A stretch of 64,000 bases of DNA from Pseudomonas sp. BBP2017. Its GTDB lineage: Bacteria; Pseudomonadota; Gammaproteobacteria; Pseudomonadales; Pseudomonadaceae. The notes beneath the pieces were generated by a model. The model was not told where the DNA came from. It made no database searches and was given only the letters and a program-made list of their open reading frames with translations. The stretch lies in assembly GCF_003024385.1 (NCBI RefSeq), contig NZ_PVZN01000007.1, forward strand, positions 124,001 through 188,000, read 5' to 3'. Below, piece by piece: positions 47,987 through 57,469 of this stretch. Every line of letters starts with the position of its first letter. The first letter of the stretch is position 1. The translations under genes and the position numbers were made by a program.

Positions 47987-49081
47987 ATGAACGATCACCG
48001 CCAGTGGGCACGTGAAGCAATCCGTATCATCGAGGCGGACTTCCAGCGCAGTGCCGACACTCACCTGATCCCGCTGCCCTTGCCGGGCTTTCCCGAGGTC
48101 GAGCTGTACTTCAAGGACGAATCCAGCCACCCTACAGGCAGCCTCAAACATCGCCTGGCCCGCTCGCTGTTTCTCTATGCCCTGTGCAATGGCTGGTTAC
48201 GGCCAGGGGCGCCGGTGATCGAAGCCTCCAGCGGCTCGACGGCAATCTCCGAAGCCTACTTCGCGCGCTTGCTCGGTCTGCCCTTCATCGCCGTGGTACC
48301 TGCCAGTACTTCCCAGGAAAAGATTGCGCAGATCGCCTTCTATGGTGGCCGCAGTCATCTGGTGGATGACCCGACGCAGCTCTACGCAGAGTCCGAGCGT
48401 CTGGCGCGGGAAACCGGTGGTCACTTCATGGACCAGTTCACCTATGCCGAGCGCGCCACCGACTGGCGCGCCAACAACAATATTGCCGAATCGATCTTCA
48501 CCCAGATGCGTTTCGAGCGGCATCCAGAGCCTAGCTGGCTGATCTCGAGTCCGGGCACTGGCGGCACGACCGCAACCCTTGGGCGTTATGTTCGCTATCG
48601 CCAGCATGCCACCCGGGTGCTGTGTGCCGATGCCGAGCGCTCGGTATTTTTTGACAGCTATACCAGTGGCGACCGTTCGTTGTTGCTCGATTGTGGATCG
48701 CGGATCGAGGGCATTGGCCGGCCACGGGTAGAGGCGTCGTTCCTGCCACAGGTGATCGACGCCATGATCAAAGTACCCGATGCACTGTCCCTGGCGGCCA
48801 TGCATTACCTGGCCGAACGCCTGGGGCGTCGGGTAGGGGGATCGAGTGGCACTAACTTGATCGGCGCGCTGATGGCGGCACGGCAGATGCAAGCGGCGCG
48901 GGAGGCGGGATCGATCGTGGCGATTCTGTGTGATGGTGGCGATCGCTATGCGACCACCTATTACGACCAGGATTGGCTGGCGGGGCAGGGGTATCAGTTG
49001 CCGGGGCTGATCGCGGCAGTGACAGCCTGTGTGGAACGGGGTGAGGCGTTGCCTGAGACGGTATTGCGCGCAGGGATCTGA
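47987..49081 (+). CDS. PLP-dependent cysteine synthase-family protein (Cds1-like)
   Basis: 364 residues, fold type II PLP enzyme. Lys54 in [13 protein letters not shown] is the Schiff-base lysine; [14 protein letters not shown] is the substrate Asn/Ser loop; [18 protein letters not shown] binds the phosphate. The sequence differs from CysK/CysM and resembles L-cysteine desulfhydrase (Cds1) of actinobacteria. It therefore may break down cysteine to sulfide, pyruvate and ammonia rather than make cysteine. It stands alone, followed by a REP hairpin. Confidence 0.82.
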   Translation: MNDHRQWAREAIRIIEADFQRSADTHLIPLPLPGFPEVELYFKDESSHPTGSLKHRLARSLFLYALCNGWLRPGAPVIEASSGSTAISEAYFARLLGLPFIAVVPASTSQEKIAQIAFYGGRSHLVDDPTQLYAESERLARETGGHFMDQFTYAERATDWRANNNIAESIFTQMRFERHPEPSWLISSPGTGGTTATLGRYVRYRQHATRVLCADAERSVFFDSYTSGDRSLLLDCGSRIEGIGRPRVEASFLPQVIDAMIKVPDALSLAAMHYLAERLGRRVGGSSGTNLIGALMAARQMQAAREAGSIVAILCDGGDRYATTYYDQDWLAGQGYQLPGLIAAVTACVERGEALPETVLRAGI

Positions 49082-49086
49082 AGCGC

Positions 49087-49137
49087 ATCGCGGGGCAAAC
49101 CCGCTCCCACACTGTGGGAGCGGGTTTGCCCCGCGAT
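49087..49137. repeat. perfect REP hairpin, 25-bp arms
   Basis: ATCGCGGGGCAAACCCGCTC plus CCACA, a single central C, then the exact reverse complement. The arms are identical over 25 bp, much closer than in the other elements, suggesting recent insertion or gene conversion. Between convergent genes. Confidence 0.9.
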
Positions 49138-49144
49138 TGCTCTA

Positions 49145-50758
49145 TCAGCCTTCCAAGCCCAACATGCTGCGAGCCACCGCTTCGGCAATGCGAATCCCGT
49201 CGACACCCGCCGACAGAATCCCGCCGGCATAACCTGCACCTTCACCCGCCGGGAACAGGCCCTTGAGGTTCAGGCTCTGCATACTGGCATCGCGGGTGAT
49301 ACGCAGCGGCGATGAGGTGCGGGTTTCGATACCGGTCAACACCGCGTCATGCAGGTTGTAACCCTTGATCTGGCGATCGAAGGCCGGCAAGGCTTCACGA
49401 ATGGCTTCGATGGCGAAGTCAGGCAGGCTCGGGGCCAGGTCGCCAAGATTGACGCCGGGTTTGTAGGACGGCTCGACACTGCCCAGGGCGGTGGATGGTC
49501 TGCCGGCGACAAAGTCACCCACCAGCTGTGCCGGTGCCTGGTAGTTGCTGCCACCAAGCACGTAAGCATGAGCTTCAAGTTGTTCCTGTAACTCGATACC
49601 TGCCAGTGGACCTCCCGGATAATCCTGCTCCGGGGTGATGCCGACGACGATGCCCGAGTTGGCATTGCGCTCGTTACGCGAGTACTGGCTCATGCCATTG
49701 GTGACAACCCGGCCCGGCTCGCTGGTGGCCGCGACCACAGTGCCACCCGGGCACATGCAGAAGCTGTAGACCGAACGACCGTTCTTGGCATGGTGCACCA
49801 GTTTGTAGTCCGCCGCACCCAGTTTCGGGTGTCCGGCATATTTGCCCAGGCGTGCCTGGTCAATCAGCGACTGCGGGTGTTCGATACGGAAACCGATGGA
49901 GAACGGTTTGGCTTCCATGAACACGCCGCGGGCATGCAGCATGCGGAAGGTGTCACGGGCGCTATGGCCCAGGGCCAGAACCACATGACGCGAGTGCAGC
50001 TGTTCACCGCTCTGCAACACCACGCCGTTGAGCTGGCCATCGTCCATCAACAGGTCGGTGACTTTCTGTTCGAAGCGTACTTCACCACCCAGAGCATGGA
50101 TCTCGTGTCGCATGTTCTCGACCATGCCGGTCAGGCGGAAGGTGCCGATGTGCGGTTTGCTGACGTAGAGGATTTCCTCCGGCGCGCCAGCTTTGACGAA
50201 CTCGTGCAACACCTTACGACCGTGGTGCTGCGGATCCTTGATCTGGCTGTAGAGCTTGCCGTCGGAGAAGGTACCGGCGCCACCTTCACCGAACTGTACG
50301 TTCGACTCGGGGTTGAGCACGCTTTTGCGCCACAGGCCCCAGGTGTCCTTGGTACGCTGACGCACTTCCTTGCCGCGTTCGAGAATGATCGGCTTGAAGC
50401 CCATCTGCGCCAGCAGCAGGCCGGCGAAAATCCCGCATGGACCGAAGCCGACCACGATGGGACGCTCTTGCAGGTCGGCAGGGGCCTGGCCGACCACCTT
50501 GTAACTGACATCCGGCGCGACGTTGACGTTGTGGTCGTCGGCGAACTTGTGCAGCAGCTCGGCTTCGTTGCTGACGTTCAGGTCGATGGTATAGATGAAC
50601 AGCATTTCGCTGTTCTTCTTGCGGGCATCATAGCTGCGCTTGAACAGGGTGAAGTCCAGCAACTGGTCGTCGCTGATGCCCAGGCGTTGCACGATGGCCT
50701 CGCGCAGGGCTTCATCAGGGTGATCCAGCGGCAGCTTCAGTTCGGTGATTCGTAACAT
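49145..50758 (-). CDS. NAD(P)/FAD-dependent flavoprotein (HI0933/YtfP-related, large form)
   Basis: 537 residues. The ~95 N-terminal residues (MLRITELKLPLDHPDEAL) form a small alpha/beta domain, followed by a FAD-binding fold with VVGFGPCGIFAGLLLAQMG near residue 102 and ILERGKEVRQRTKDT. NVQFGEGGAGTFSDGKL, GTVVAATSEPGRVVTNGMS and GEGAGYAGGILSAGVDG near the C-terminus are hallmarks of a conserved bacterial flavoprotein family of unknown reaction. ATG at 50758 chosen from family starts; an in-frame ATG 24 bp upstream exists. Confidence 0.85.
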   Translation of the reverse strand: MLRITELKLPLDHPDEALREAIVQRLGISDDQLLDFTLFKRSYDARKKNSEMLFIYTIDLNVSNEAELLHKFADDHNVNVAPDVSYKVVGQAPADLQERPIVVGFGPCGIFAGLLLAQMGFKPIILERGKEVRQRTKDTWGLWRKSVLNPESNVQFGEGGAGTFSDGKLYSQIKDPQHHGRKVLHEFVKAGAPEEILYVSKPHIGTFRLTGMVENMRHEIHALGGEVRFEQKVTDLLMDDGQLNGVVLQSGEQLHSRHVVLALGHSARDTFRMLHARGVFMEAKPFSIGFRIEHPQSLIDQARLGKYAGHPKLGAADYKLVHHAKNGRSVYSFCMCPGGTVVAATSEPGRVVTNGMSQYSRNERNANSGIVVGITPEQDYPGGPLAGIELQEQLEAHAYVLGGSNYQAPAQLVGDFVAGRPSTALGSVEPSYKPGVNLGDLAPSLPDFAIEAIREALPAFDRQIKGYNLHDAVLTGIETRTSSPLRITRDASMQSLNLKGLFPAGEGAGYAGGILSAGVDGIRIAEAVARSMLGLEG

Positions 50759-50864
50759 GGCAGGGTCCAGTATCCCGGCCATGAACGGCCGGCGGCTTTA
50801 CACAAACCGCCAAGTATAAGCTGTTCGCCGCCTTTGCAGGCAGGATTAACGCAGGCGCCGATGA

Positions 50865-51539
50865 TCAGTCGTTGCGTGAGCCGCCGTAGTAGGCGCAACC
50901 GCGCAGGGTCTGGCCGTTGACCCGCAGCTCGGCGCTCAGGTGGCTGACAGCGCCGCTCATGCTGTCGACACAGCGTTGCGGAGCGACCCAGAGATCAACG
51001 CGCTGGCCGTTGGCCTCGGTGCTGAGGCTGAAACGACCATCGGGCAATTGTTCTTCCAGAAACGGCACGGCCAGTTCCGGTACGCCCGGACGCGTCAGGA
51101 CCATGCCCTTACCGCTGGCTTTGAGGTCCCAATCTGGTTCGTTGCCGTGTGCACGCACGGTCAGGCGCTTGAAGTTGGGATCGCTGCAGGCCCTGCTGGA
51201 GTTCTCGACCCGGTACAAGCGCTGAACATTCAATTGCCCGTCGTTACCGGCTTTCTGGCTGGCGGACAGGTTACCGCTGACATCCGCGAACAGCGTGCCC
51301 GGTTCGCTGGCCAGGGCAGCGGCTTCCTGCAGCAGGCCGGTGTTGCCGCTATCGAAGACGGCAAAGTGGCGATTTTCTGTACAAGGCTTGAACAGCAGCT
51401 GGCCGCCTTGGGCAGTCAATTCGCCCTGCATCCGGGTCATGCCTGCGCTAGAGGTTGTCTGCGGTTTTTCCGCCAGCATCTGGCAGCCGGCAAACAGCGG
51501 CAACAGGGCGACAAGCAACAATGAAGGGGCGGCACGCAT
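50865..51539 (-). CDS. predicted lipoprotein (COG3650-like)
   Basis: 224 residues with lipobox LFAGCQM (Cys about 19). The middle region FKPCTENRHFAVFDSGNTGLL and later ARGNEPDW-like segment (VRAHGNEPDWDLKASGKG) match the COG3650-type domain found in NlpE/META-like lipoproteins, with paired Cys at the C-terminus (QRCVDSMSGA...RGCAYYG). Function unknown. The start is at 51539. Confidence 0.75.
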   Translation of the reverse strand: MRAAPSLLLVALLPLFAGCQMLAEKPQTTSSAGMTRMQGELTAQGGQLLFKPCTENRHFAVFDSGNTGLLQEAAALASEPGTLFADVSGNLSASQKAGNDGQLNVQRLYRVENSSRACSDPNFKRLTVRAHGNEPDWDLKASGKGMVLTRPGVPELAVPFLEEQLPDGRFSLSTEANGQRVDLWVAPQRCVDSMSGAVSHLSAELRVNGQTLRGCAYYGGSRND

Positions 51540-51609
51540 CAAGCAAACTCCAGGGTCTCTACCGAAAGGTGCCGCCACGTTACGCAGGCTGGCCGCCGAT
51601 CACAAGGCC

Positions 51610-52209
51610 TCAACCGACATGATAGGTCTGGCCGGTTTGCAGGCCCTCGACGCTCTTGGCATAGGCCAGCGCCACCTCAGCCCCCGGTACGGGCTTGAAG
51701 CCACGGAAATACGGGGCGTAGGCCGGCATGGCTTCGACCAGTACGTTGGGGCTGATCGAGTTGACCCGCAAACCACGGGGTAACTCGATAGCCGCCGCCT
51801 TGACGAAGGCATCAATGGCGCCGTTGACCAGGCTGGCCGAGGTGCCGGTACGGATCGGGTCATGGCTGGTGATGCCGGTGGTGAAGGTGAAAGAGCCGCC
51901 GTCGTTGATGAAATCTTGGCCGATCAGCAGCAGATTGACCTGGCCCATGAGCTTGTCGTTCAGACCCAGGGCAAAGTGCTCTTCGGTCATCTCGTCCAAT
52001 GCTGCGAAGGTGACGTTACCGGCCGCGCAGACCAGTGCATCGAAGCGTCCGGTCTGTTCGAACAGGCGGCGAATCGAAGCGCTGTCGCTGATATCCACCC
52101 GGTAGTCACCGCTGCTGCGGCCGATACGCACCACCTCATGACGTTGTTCCAGCTCTTTGGCCACCGCCGAACCAATGGTGCCGTTGGCGCCGATCAACAG
52201 AATTTTCAT
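51610..52209 (-). CDS. short-chain dehydrogenase/reductase
   Basis: 199 residues, a short SDR. Nucleotide motif GANGTIGSAVAKEL (about 7-20), a basic RIGRSSGDYRVDISD segment suggesting NADP preference, CAAGNVTF near residue 70 and NGAIDAFVKAAAIEL (about 140-154). The catalytic Tyr of classical SDRs is not in the usual YxxxK context (SLVNGAIDAFVK), so it may be of the atypical type. Divergent from a LysR regulator, the likely controller. Confidence 0.82.
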   Translation of the reverse strand: MKILLIGANGTIGSAVAKELEQRHEVVRIGRSSGDYRVDISDSASIRRLFEQTGRFDALVCAAGNVTFAALDEMTEEHFALGLNDKLMGQVNLLLIGQDFINDGGSFTFTTGITSHDPIRTGTSASLVNGAIDAFVKAAAIELPRGLRVNSISPNVLVEAMPAYAPYFRGFKPVPGAEVALAYAKSVEGLQTGQTYHVG

Positions 52210-52317
52210 TGAACCGTTCCTCGCAGGTTGTTGGGGACAAGGCTCAAGTCTAGGGTGGATTTTTCTGTAGATAAGCGTGCTAATAGGCAACCTTTGGTTT
52301 TCATATGGAAACAATCA

Positions 52318-53226
52318 ATGAGCGACCTGGATGATCTGGCGGCCTTCGCCGTACTGATGGATGTCGGCAGCTTTACCCTTGCCGCTCAGCAACTGGGGTG
52401 GAGCAAGGGCCAGCTGTCCAAGCGCATCAGTGCCTTGGAGGCCAGTCATTCGGTAAAGCTGCTGCACCGCACCACGCGGCGCCTGAGCTTGACTGCGGCG
52501 GGTGCCATGTTGTTGCCCCAGGCCCAGGCATTGGTACGGCAAATGGAGGGGGCGCGTCAGACCTTGGCCATGCTCAAGGACGAACTGGCTGGCCCGGTGC
52601 GCCTCACGGTACCGGTGTCGCTGGGCGAGACCTTCTTCGAAGGCTTGCTGCTGGAGTTTGCAGTCGACTATCCGGATCTGCAGGTGGAACTGGAGCTGAA
52701 CAATGGATACCGGGATCTGTTGGCGGACGGCTTCGATCTGGCGATCCGCACCGAGGTCCAGGATGATGCACGATTGGTTGCGCGCCCCCTGTTGGCCATG
52801 CAGGAACTGACCTGCGCCAGCCCTGCTTATCTGCAGCGTCATGGCGAACCGCGCACGCCGACTGAGTTAAGCGGTCATTGTTGTTTGCTCAACAGCCACT
52901 ACAGCGGGCGGGAAGAATGGTTGTATCACCACCAGCATGAACTGCTGCGGGTGCAGGTCGCCGGCAGTTTTGCCAGCAATCACTACAGCCTGCTGAAAAA
53001 AGCTGCGTTGCTCGGTGCTGGCATCTCCAGACTGCCTTCATACATGGTGCATGCGGAACTTGCCGACGGCCGTTTGCAGTGGTTGCTGCGTGACTACCAC
53101 ACCCGCAGTGTGCCGTTGTTTCTGGTGCATCCCTATCAGGGCAGAATGCCCAGAAGGGTCCAGGTGCTTGCCGACTACCTGCTGCGCTGGTTCAAGCGCA
53201 GCAGCCAGGCGTTGCAGATGCTGTAG
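52318..53226 (+). CDS. LysR-type transcriptional regulator
   Basis: 302 residues. The winged helix at the N-terminus is FAVLMDVGSFTLAAQQLGWSKGQLSKRISALE (about 10-41), followed by LHRTTRRLSLT. The substrate-binding domain is of the PBP2_CrgA type (LARPLLAMQELTCASPAYL). The ATG at 52318 (MSDLDDLAAF) is preceded by GGAAAC. It is divergent from the SDR gene with a 108-bp shared gap, the usual LysR-target arrangement. Confidence 0.93.
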   Translation: MSDLDDLAAFAVLMDVGSFTLAAQQLGWSKGQLSKRISALEASHSVKLLHRTTRRLSLTAAGAMLLPQAQALVRQMEGARQTLAMLKDELAGPVRLTVPVSLGETFFEGLLLEFAVDYPDLQVELELNNGYRDLLADGFDLAIRTEVQDDARLVARPLLAMQELTCASPAYLQRHGEPRTPTELSGHCCLLNSHYSGREEWLYHHQHELLRVQVAGSFASNHYSLLKKAALLGAGISRLPSYMVHAELADGRLQWLLRDYHTRSVPLFLVHPYQGRMPRRVQVLADYLLRWFKRSSQALQML

Positions 53227-53229
53227 GGA

Positions 53230-53460
53230 TTACATCTTGTCGTCGTGTTTTTCACCTTTCATCATCTTGTCGTCCTTGCTCATCTTGTCTTTGCTCATGT
53301 CCATCTTGTCGCCGGACATGCTCTTGTCCATTTTCATGTCCTTTTCCATGCTGGTTTCCTTGTCCATTTTCATGTCTTGGGCAGCGTGTACGACCGGCAG
53401 GATGGCCAGGTTCGAACCGAGGCTGAGGATGAGGGCGGCGGCGCTGATGGATTTGTTCAT
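53230..53460 (-). CDS. pentapeptide MXKDX repeat protein
   Basis: 76 residues. A signal peptide (about 1-27, cleaved after VHAA) is followed by ~48 residues consisting of Met/Lys/Asp/Ser repeats (MKMDKSMSGDKMDMSKDK). The family is secreted and small, highly charged and probably unfolded; metal or stress roles are speculated. Start at 53460 (MNKSISAAALILS). The repeat codes for a tandem-like DNA pattern (CATCTTGTC) that is coding, not a CRISPR. Confidence 0.82.
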   Translation of the reverse strand: MNKSISAAALILSLGSNLAILPVVHAAQDMKMDKETSMEKDMKMDKSMSGDKMDMSKDKMSKDDKMMKGEKHDDKM

Positions 53461-53555
53461 GGTGGGACTCCAGTAGGTTAGAGGGGCGAGTGCCACTGGC
53501 TGTGGCTCACCTGCTGCACTAGAGTCCGGTGCCCGGAAGGCGTTACAGCGGGCAA

Positions 53556-53581
53556 GAAAAAAGGCCCGTAGGCCTTTTTTC
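53556..53581 (-). terminator. terminator of the liv operon
   Basis: AAAAAAGGCC-CGTA-GGCCTTTTTT hairpin 18 bp past the livF stop on the minus strand, with A/T runs on both sides. Confidence 0.92.
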
Positions 53582-53598
53582 GTTTGCGTTGCAGCAGG

Positions 53599-54300
53599 TC
53601 AACCGCCCAGGTAGGCGTCACGCACTTTGGGATCGGTCAGCAGGGCTTCGCCGGTGCCCTGCATCACCACCCGGCCGTTTTCCAGCACATAGGCACGGTC
53701 GGCGACTTTCAGTGCCTGGTTGGCGTTCTGTTCGACCAGGAACACCGTTACGCCATCACGCCGCAGTTGCTCGATGATGTCGAAGATCTGCTGAATGATG
53801 ATCGGTGCCAGGCCCAGCGACGGTTCGTCCAGCAACAGCAGCTTGGGCTTGCTCATCAGCGCCCGGCCGATCGCAAGCATCTGCTGCTCGCCACCGGACA
53901 TGGTGCCGCCACGCTGAGTAAAGCGTTCCTTCAAGCGTGGGAACAGTTGCAGGACTTTGTCCATCTGCTCCTGATAGTCGCCCTTGTTGGTGAAGAAGCC
54001 GCCCATGGCCAGGTTCTCTTCTACGGTCAGGCGGGCGAACACCCGGCGACCTTCAGGGACCACGGCAATGCTCTTGCGCATGATGTGCGAGGAGGGCTGG
54101 CCTACCAGCTCTTCACCTAGGTACTTGATGCTGCCGCTGTGAGCCTGGGGCGAACCGCACAGGGTCATCAGCAAGGTCGACTTGCCTGCGCCGTTGGCGC
54201 CGATCAGGGTGACGATCTCGCCCTGGCGGATCTCGACGTTGACGCTGTGCAGCGCCTGGATCTTGCCGTAGAACGTGGAAACGTTTTCGAACTGCAGCAT
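53599..54300 (-). CDS. livF: branched-chain amino-acid ABC ATPase
   Basis: 233 residues. Walker A GANGAGKSTLLMTLCG (about 33-48), signature MSGGEQQMLAIGRAL near residue 132, Walker B LLLLDEPSLGLAP. The LivF length and order after livG on the minus strand make the role plain (BraG in P. aeruginosa). It is the last gene of the operon and is followed by a strong terminator. Confidence 0.96.
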   Translation of the reverse strand: MLQFENVSTFYGKIQALHSVNVEIRQGEIVTLIGANGAGKSTLLMTLCGSPQAHSGSIKYLGEELVGQPSSHIMRKSIAVVPEGRRVFARLTVEENLAMGGFFTNKGDYQEQMDKVLQLFPRLKERFTQRGGTMSGGEQQMLAIGRALMSKPKLLLLDEPSLGLAPIIIQQIFDIIEQLRRDGVTVFLVEQNANQALKVADRAYVLENGRVVMQGTGEALLTDPKVRDAYLGG

Positions 54301-55068
54301 TTACGCTTCCCCCAGGTAGGCTTTGATCACATCAGGGTTGTCGCGGATCTGGTCCGGCGTACCGTCGGCCAGGGGGGTGCCCTGGTTGATCACGACGATG
54401 TGGTCGGAGATGCTCATCACCAGCTTCATGTCGTGCTCGATCAGCAGCACTGTGACGTTGTGCTCTTCGCGCAACAGGCTGATCAGCGCCTTGAGGTCTT
54501 CGGTCTCTTTCGGGTTCAGGCCGGCTGCCGGTTCGTCGAGCATGATGATCCGTGGACGGGTCATCATGCAGCGGGCGATTTCAAGGCGACGTTGCTGGCC
54601 GTAGGCAAGCGTGCCGGCGGGACGGTTGGCGAACTCGAACAGGTTGACCTTCTCCAGCCAGTACCGTGCGTACTCTTTCGCTTCGTGCTCACTGCGGCGG
54701 AAGGACGGGGTCTTGAGCAGGCCGGCGAAGAAGTTGGTATTCAGGTGCCGGTGCTGGGCGATCAGCAGGTTTTCCAGCGCGGTCATTTCCTTGAACAGGC
54801 GCACGTTCTGGAAGGTCCGCACCACGCCCTTGCGGGCGATCTCGTGACCGGCCAGGCCCTGGATCGGTTGACCATCGAGCAAGATAGTGCCGCCACTGGG
54901 CTTGTAGAAACCGGTCAGGCAGTTGAACACCGTGGTCTTGCCGGCACCGTTGGGGCCGATCAACGCCACGACCTGTTTTTCCTTGACGGTCAGGGCCACG
55001 CCATTGACCGCCAACAAGCCGCCGAAGCGCATGCTCAGGCCGCTGACTTGCAGAATTTCGCGGCTCAT
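54301..55068 (-). CDS. livG: branched-chain amino-acid ABC ATPase
   Basis: 255 residues. Walker [17 protein letters not shown] (about 37-52), signature [15 protein letters not shown] (the LAYG variant usual for LivG), Walker [14 protein letters not shown]. It corresponds to BraF. It starts 4 bp inside livM's end and abuts livF directly (stop to start with no gap). Confidence 0.96.
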   Translation of the reverse strand: MSREILQVSGLSMRFGGLLAVNGVALTVKEKQVVALIGPNGAGKTTVFNCLTGFYKPSGGTILLDGQPIQGLAGHEIARKGVVRTFQNVRLFKEMTALENLLIAQHRHLNTNFFAGLLKTPSFRRSEHEAKEYARYWLEKVNLFEFANRPAGTLAYGQQRRLEIARCMMTRPRIIMLDEPAAGLNPKETEDLKALISLLREEHNVTVLLIEHDMKLVMSISDHIVVINQGTPLADGTPDQIRDNPDVIKAYLGEA

Positions 55069-56321
55069 CGACGCAGCTCCATATGAGGACGTTGCATAGG
55101 CAGCAAGCCTTGCGGACGCCAGATCATCATCAACACCATCAGCGCACCGAACATCAACATGCGGTACTCGCTGAACTCACGCATCAGTTCGGGCAGCAGG
55201 ATCATCACAATGGCCGCGAGAATCACGCCCAGTTGCGAACCCATACCGCCCAATACCACGATGGCGAGGATGATGGCCGACTCGATGAAGGTGAACGACT
55301 CCGGCGTCACCAGGCCCTGGCGTGCGGCGAAGAAGCTACCGGCGAAACCGGCGAAGCAGGCACCGAGGGTGAAGGCCGACAGCTTGATCACCGTCGGGTT
55401 CAGGCCCAGGGCACGGCAGGCGATCTCGTCTTCACGCAGCGCTTCCCAGGCACGCCCGATCGGCATACGCAGCAGACGGTTGATCACGAACAGCGCCAGC
55501 AGGGCCAGCAGCAGGGCGACCAGGTAGAGGAAAATCACCTTGTTGATCGAGTTGTACTGCAGACCGAAGAACTCATGGAAGGTCTGCAGGCCTTCGGCGG
55601 CTTTGCGTTCAAAGGTCAGGCCGAAGAAGGTCGGCTTCTCGATGTTGCTGATGCCGTTCGGACCGCCGGTCAAACCGGTGAGGTTACGCAGGAACAGACG
55701 GATGATCTCGCCGAAACCCAGGGTCACGATGGCCAGGTAGTCACCGCGCAGACGCAATACCGGGAAGCCGAGCAGGAAGCCGAAGGTTGCCGCCATCAGG
55801 CCGGCAAGCGGCAGGCAGATCCAGAAGCTCAGGCCGAAGTAGTGCGATAGCAGGGCATAAGTGTAGGCACCGACGGCGTAGAAGCCGACATAACCCAGGT
55901 CGAGCAGGCCAGCCAGACCGACCACGATGTTCAGGCCCAGGCCCAGCAACACGTAGATCAGGATCAGGGTGGCAATGTCGACCGCGCCGCGTGAGCCGAA
56001 GAACGGCCAGACCAGGGCAACCACGATCAGGCCCATGACCACCCAGCGTTGGGTCTTGGGCAGGGTCAGGAAGTTGCTTACAGCCGGCGAAATCAACTTG
56101 CGCTCCGAGCGGCGGCTGGTGACCGCACTCCACTGCTTGTCGAACAACACGCGCAGGAACATCAGCACCGAACACACGGCGATGACCGTGAGGGTGAAGG
56201 GGCCTTGGCTGTGGACGATCAGGTTGATGCCGTCGATGCTGAGTTTCAGGCCAAGCACCGGGAAGGCGACGGCCCAAACCAGCAAGGCACTGAAAAACGC
56301 CTGTTTGAGATTTTTGTTCAT
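55065..56321 (-). CDS. livM: branched-chain amino-acid ABC permease
   Basis: 418 residues with many helices. The ~90-residue N-terminal extension with extra helices ([37 protein letters not shown]) is normal for gammaproteobacterial LivM. The EAA-type loop [19 protein letters not shown] (about 310-328) contacts the ATPases. It corresponds to BraE. It overlaps livG and livH by 4 bp each. Confidence 0.96.
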   Translation of the reverse strand: MNKNLKQAFFSALLVWAVAFPVLGLKLSIDGINLIVHSQGPFTLTVIAVCSVLMFLRVLFDKQWSAVTSRRSERKLISPAVSNFLTLPKTQRWVVMGLIVVALVWPFFGSRGAVDIATLILIYVLLGLGLNIVVGLAGLLDLGYVGFYAVGAYTYALLSHYFGLSFWICLPLAGLMAATFGFLLGFPVLRLRGDYLAIVTLGFGEIIRLFLRNLTGLTGGPNGISNIEKPTFFGLTFERKAAEGLQTFHEFFGLQYNSINKVIFLYLVALLLALLALFVINRLLRMPIGRAWEALREDEIACRALGLNPTVIKLSAFTLGACFAGFAGSFFAARQGLVTPESFTFIESAIILAIVVLGGMGSQLGVILAAIVMILLPELMREFSEYRMLMFGALMVLMMIWRPQGLLPMQRPHMELRR

Positions 56322-57241
56322 ACTTTTTCAACCTCCGGACGGCCGAGAATGCCGGTCGGACGGAACAACAGCACCAGAACCAAAAGACCGAAGGCCACCA
56401 CGTCCTTGTACTGGTCGCCAAAGATGTCGGCGCCAAAGGCTTCAGCCACCCCCAGCACCAGCCCGCCGAGCATGGCGCCCGGAATACTGCCGATGCCGCC
56501 CAGTACCGCCGCGGTGAAGGCCTTCAGGCCTACCAGGAATCCGGCGTTGGGGTTGATCACACCGTACTGCATGCTCAGCAGTACCGCCGCTACGGCTGCC
56601 AGGGCGGCACCGATAACGAAGGTCAGGGCAATGATGTTGTTGGTGTTGATACCCAGCAGGTTGGCCATCTTGATGTCTTCGGCGCAGGCGCGGCAGGCAC
56701 GGCCCAGGCGAGAACGGGAGATGAACAGGGTCAAACCGGTCATGGCCACCAGGGTGACGATGAAGACCAGGATCTGCATGTAAGAGATCAGCACTTCCTC
56801 TGCGCCGCCTGGGCCGAAGGAGATACTCCCCGGGATCAGGTTGGGGATGGACTTGTCCTTGGAGTCCTGGGATAGCAATACGGTGTTCTGCAGGAAAATC
56901 GACATACCGATGGCAGAAATCAGCGGGATCAACCGGTTGCTGTTACGCAAGGGGCGGTAGGCGACCCGTTCGATACTGTAGCCATAGGCACTGGTTACGA
57001 AGATCGTGGCGACGAAGGCGACGGTCATCAATACCGGCAGTGAATCGACCCCCATCATGGCCAGCCCGGCAAGGGCAATGAAGGCCACGTAGGAACCAAT
57101 CATGTAGACCTCGCCATGGGCGAAGTTGATCATTCCAATGATGCCGTAAACCATTGTGTAGCCAATGGCTATCAAGGCATAGGTGCTGCCAATGGTCAGA
57201 CCATTAACCAGCTGTTGGAAGAAGTGATAGATCTCAGGCAT
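56318..57241 (-). CDS. livH: branched-chain amino-acid ABC permease
   Basis: 307 residues. [39 protein letters not shown] is a near-invariant LivH opening; the EAA loop [19 protein letters not shown] lies near residue 181. It corresponds to BraD. It is separated from the binding-protein gene by 228 bp that contain a hairpin, and is coupled to livM by a 4-bp overlap. Confidence 0.97.
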   Translation of the reverse strand: MPEIYHFFQQLVNGLTIGSTYALIAIGYTMVYGIIGMINFAHGEVYMIGSYVAFIALAGLAMMGVDSLPVLMTVAFVATIFVTSAYGYSIERVAYRPLRNSNRLIPLISAIGMSIFLQNTVLLSQDSKDKSIPNLIPGSISFGPGGAEEVLISYMQILVFIVTLVAMTGLTLFISRSRLGRACRACAEDIKMANLLGINTNNIIALTFVIGAALAAVAAVLLSMQYGVINPNAGFLVGLKAFTAAVLGGIGSIPGAMLGGLVLGVAEAFGADIFGDQYKDVVAFGLLVLVLLFRPTGILGRPEVEKV

Positions 57242-57421
57242 TACAGCGCTCCTAAAAACCTGATACGCATTTCACTGGTGGGGGTGAGCCCGGCGCGGTC
57301 TTGTGGTCTATAGGCCACTTCGACACAGGCACTGCCAGCGAACCGCTGGTGACGGTTTTAAGATTTTCAGGTGAACCTGCTCCCGGATCGCGGGAATCAG
57401 GCCCATGAACCTCGTAAAACA

Positions 57422-57447
57422 AAGCCCACTGCTCGCACAGTGGGCTT
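57422..57447 (-). terminator. hairpin after the binding-protein gene (partial terminator)
   Basis: On the minus strand AAGCCCACTG-TGCGAG-CAGTGGGCTT is followed by TGTTTT, 22 bp after the braC-like stop. A leaky terminator here would give more binding protein than membrane components. Confidence 0.75.
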
Positions 57448-57469
57448 GTAGTCATGTAGTCAGACGCGA

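Noticed and set aside
53240..53400. Repeated CATCTTGTC-type units, considered as CRISPR
   Set aside because: They are the codons of the MXKDX repeats; spacers are absent.
57252..57455. 67-residue minus-strand frame between braC and livH
   Set aside because: No ribosome site; spans the hairpin and has no recognisable sequence.
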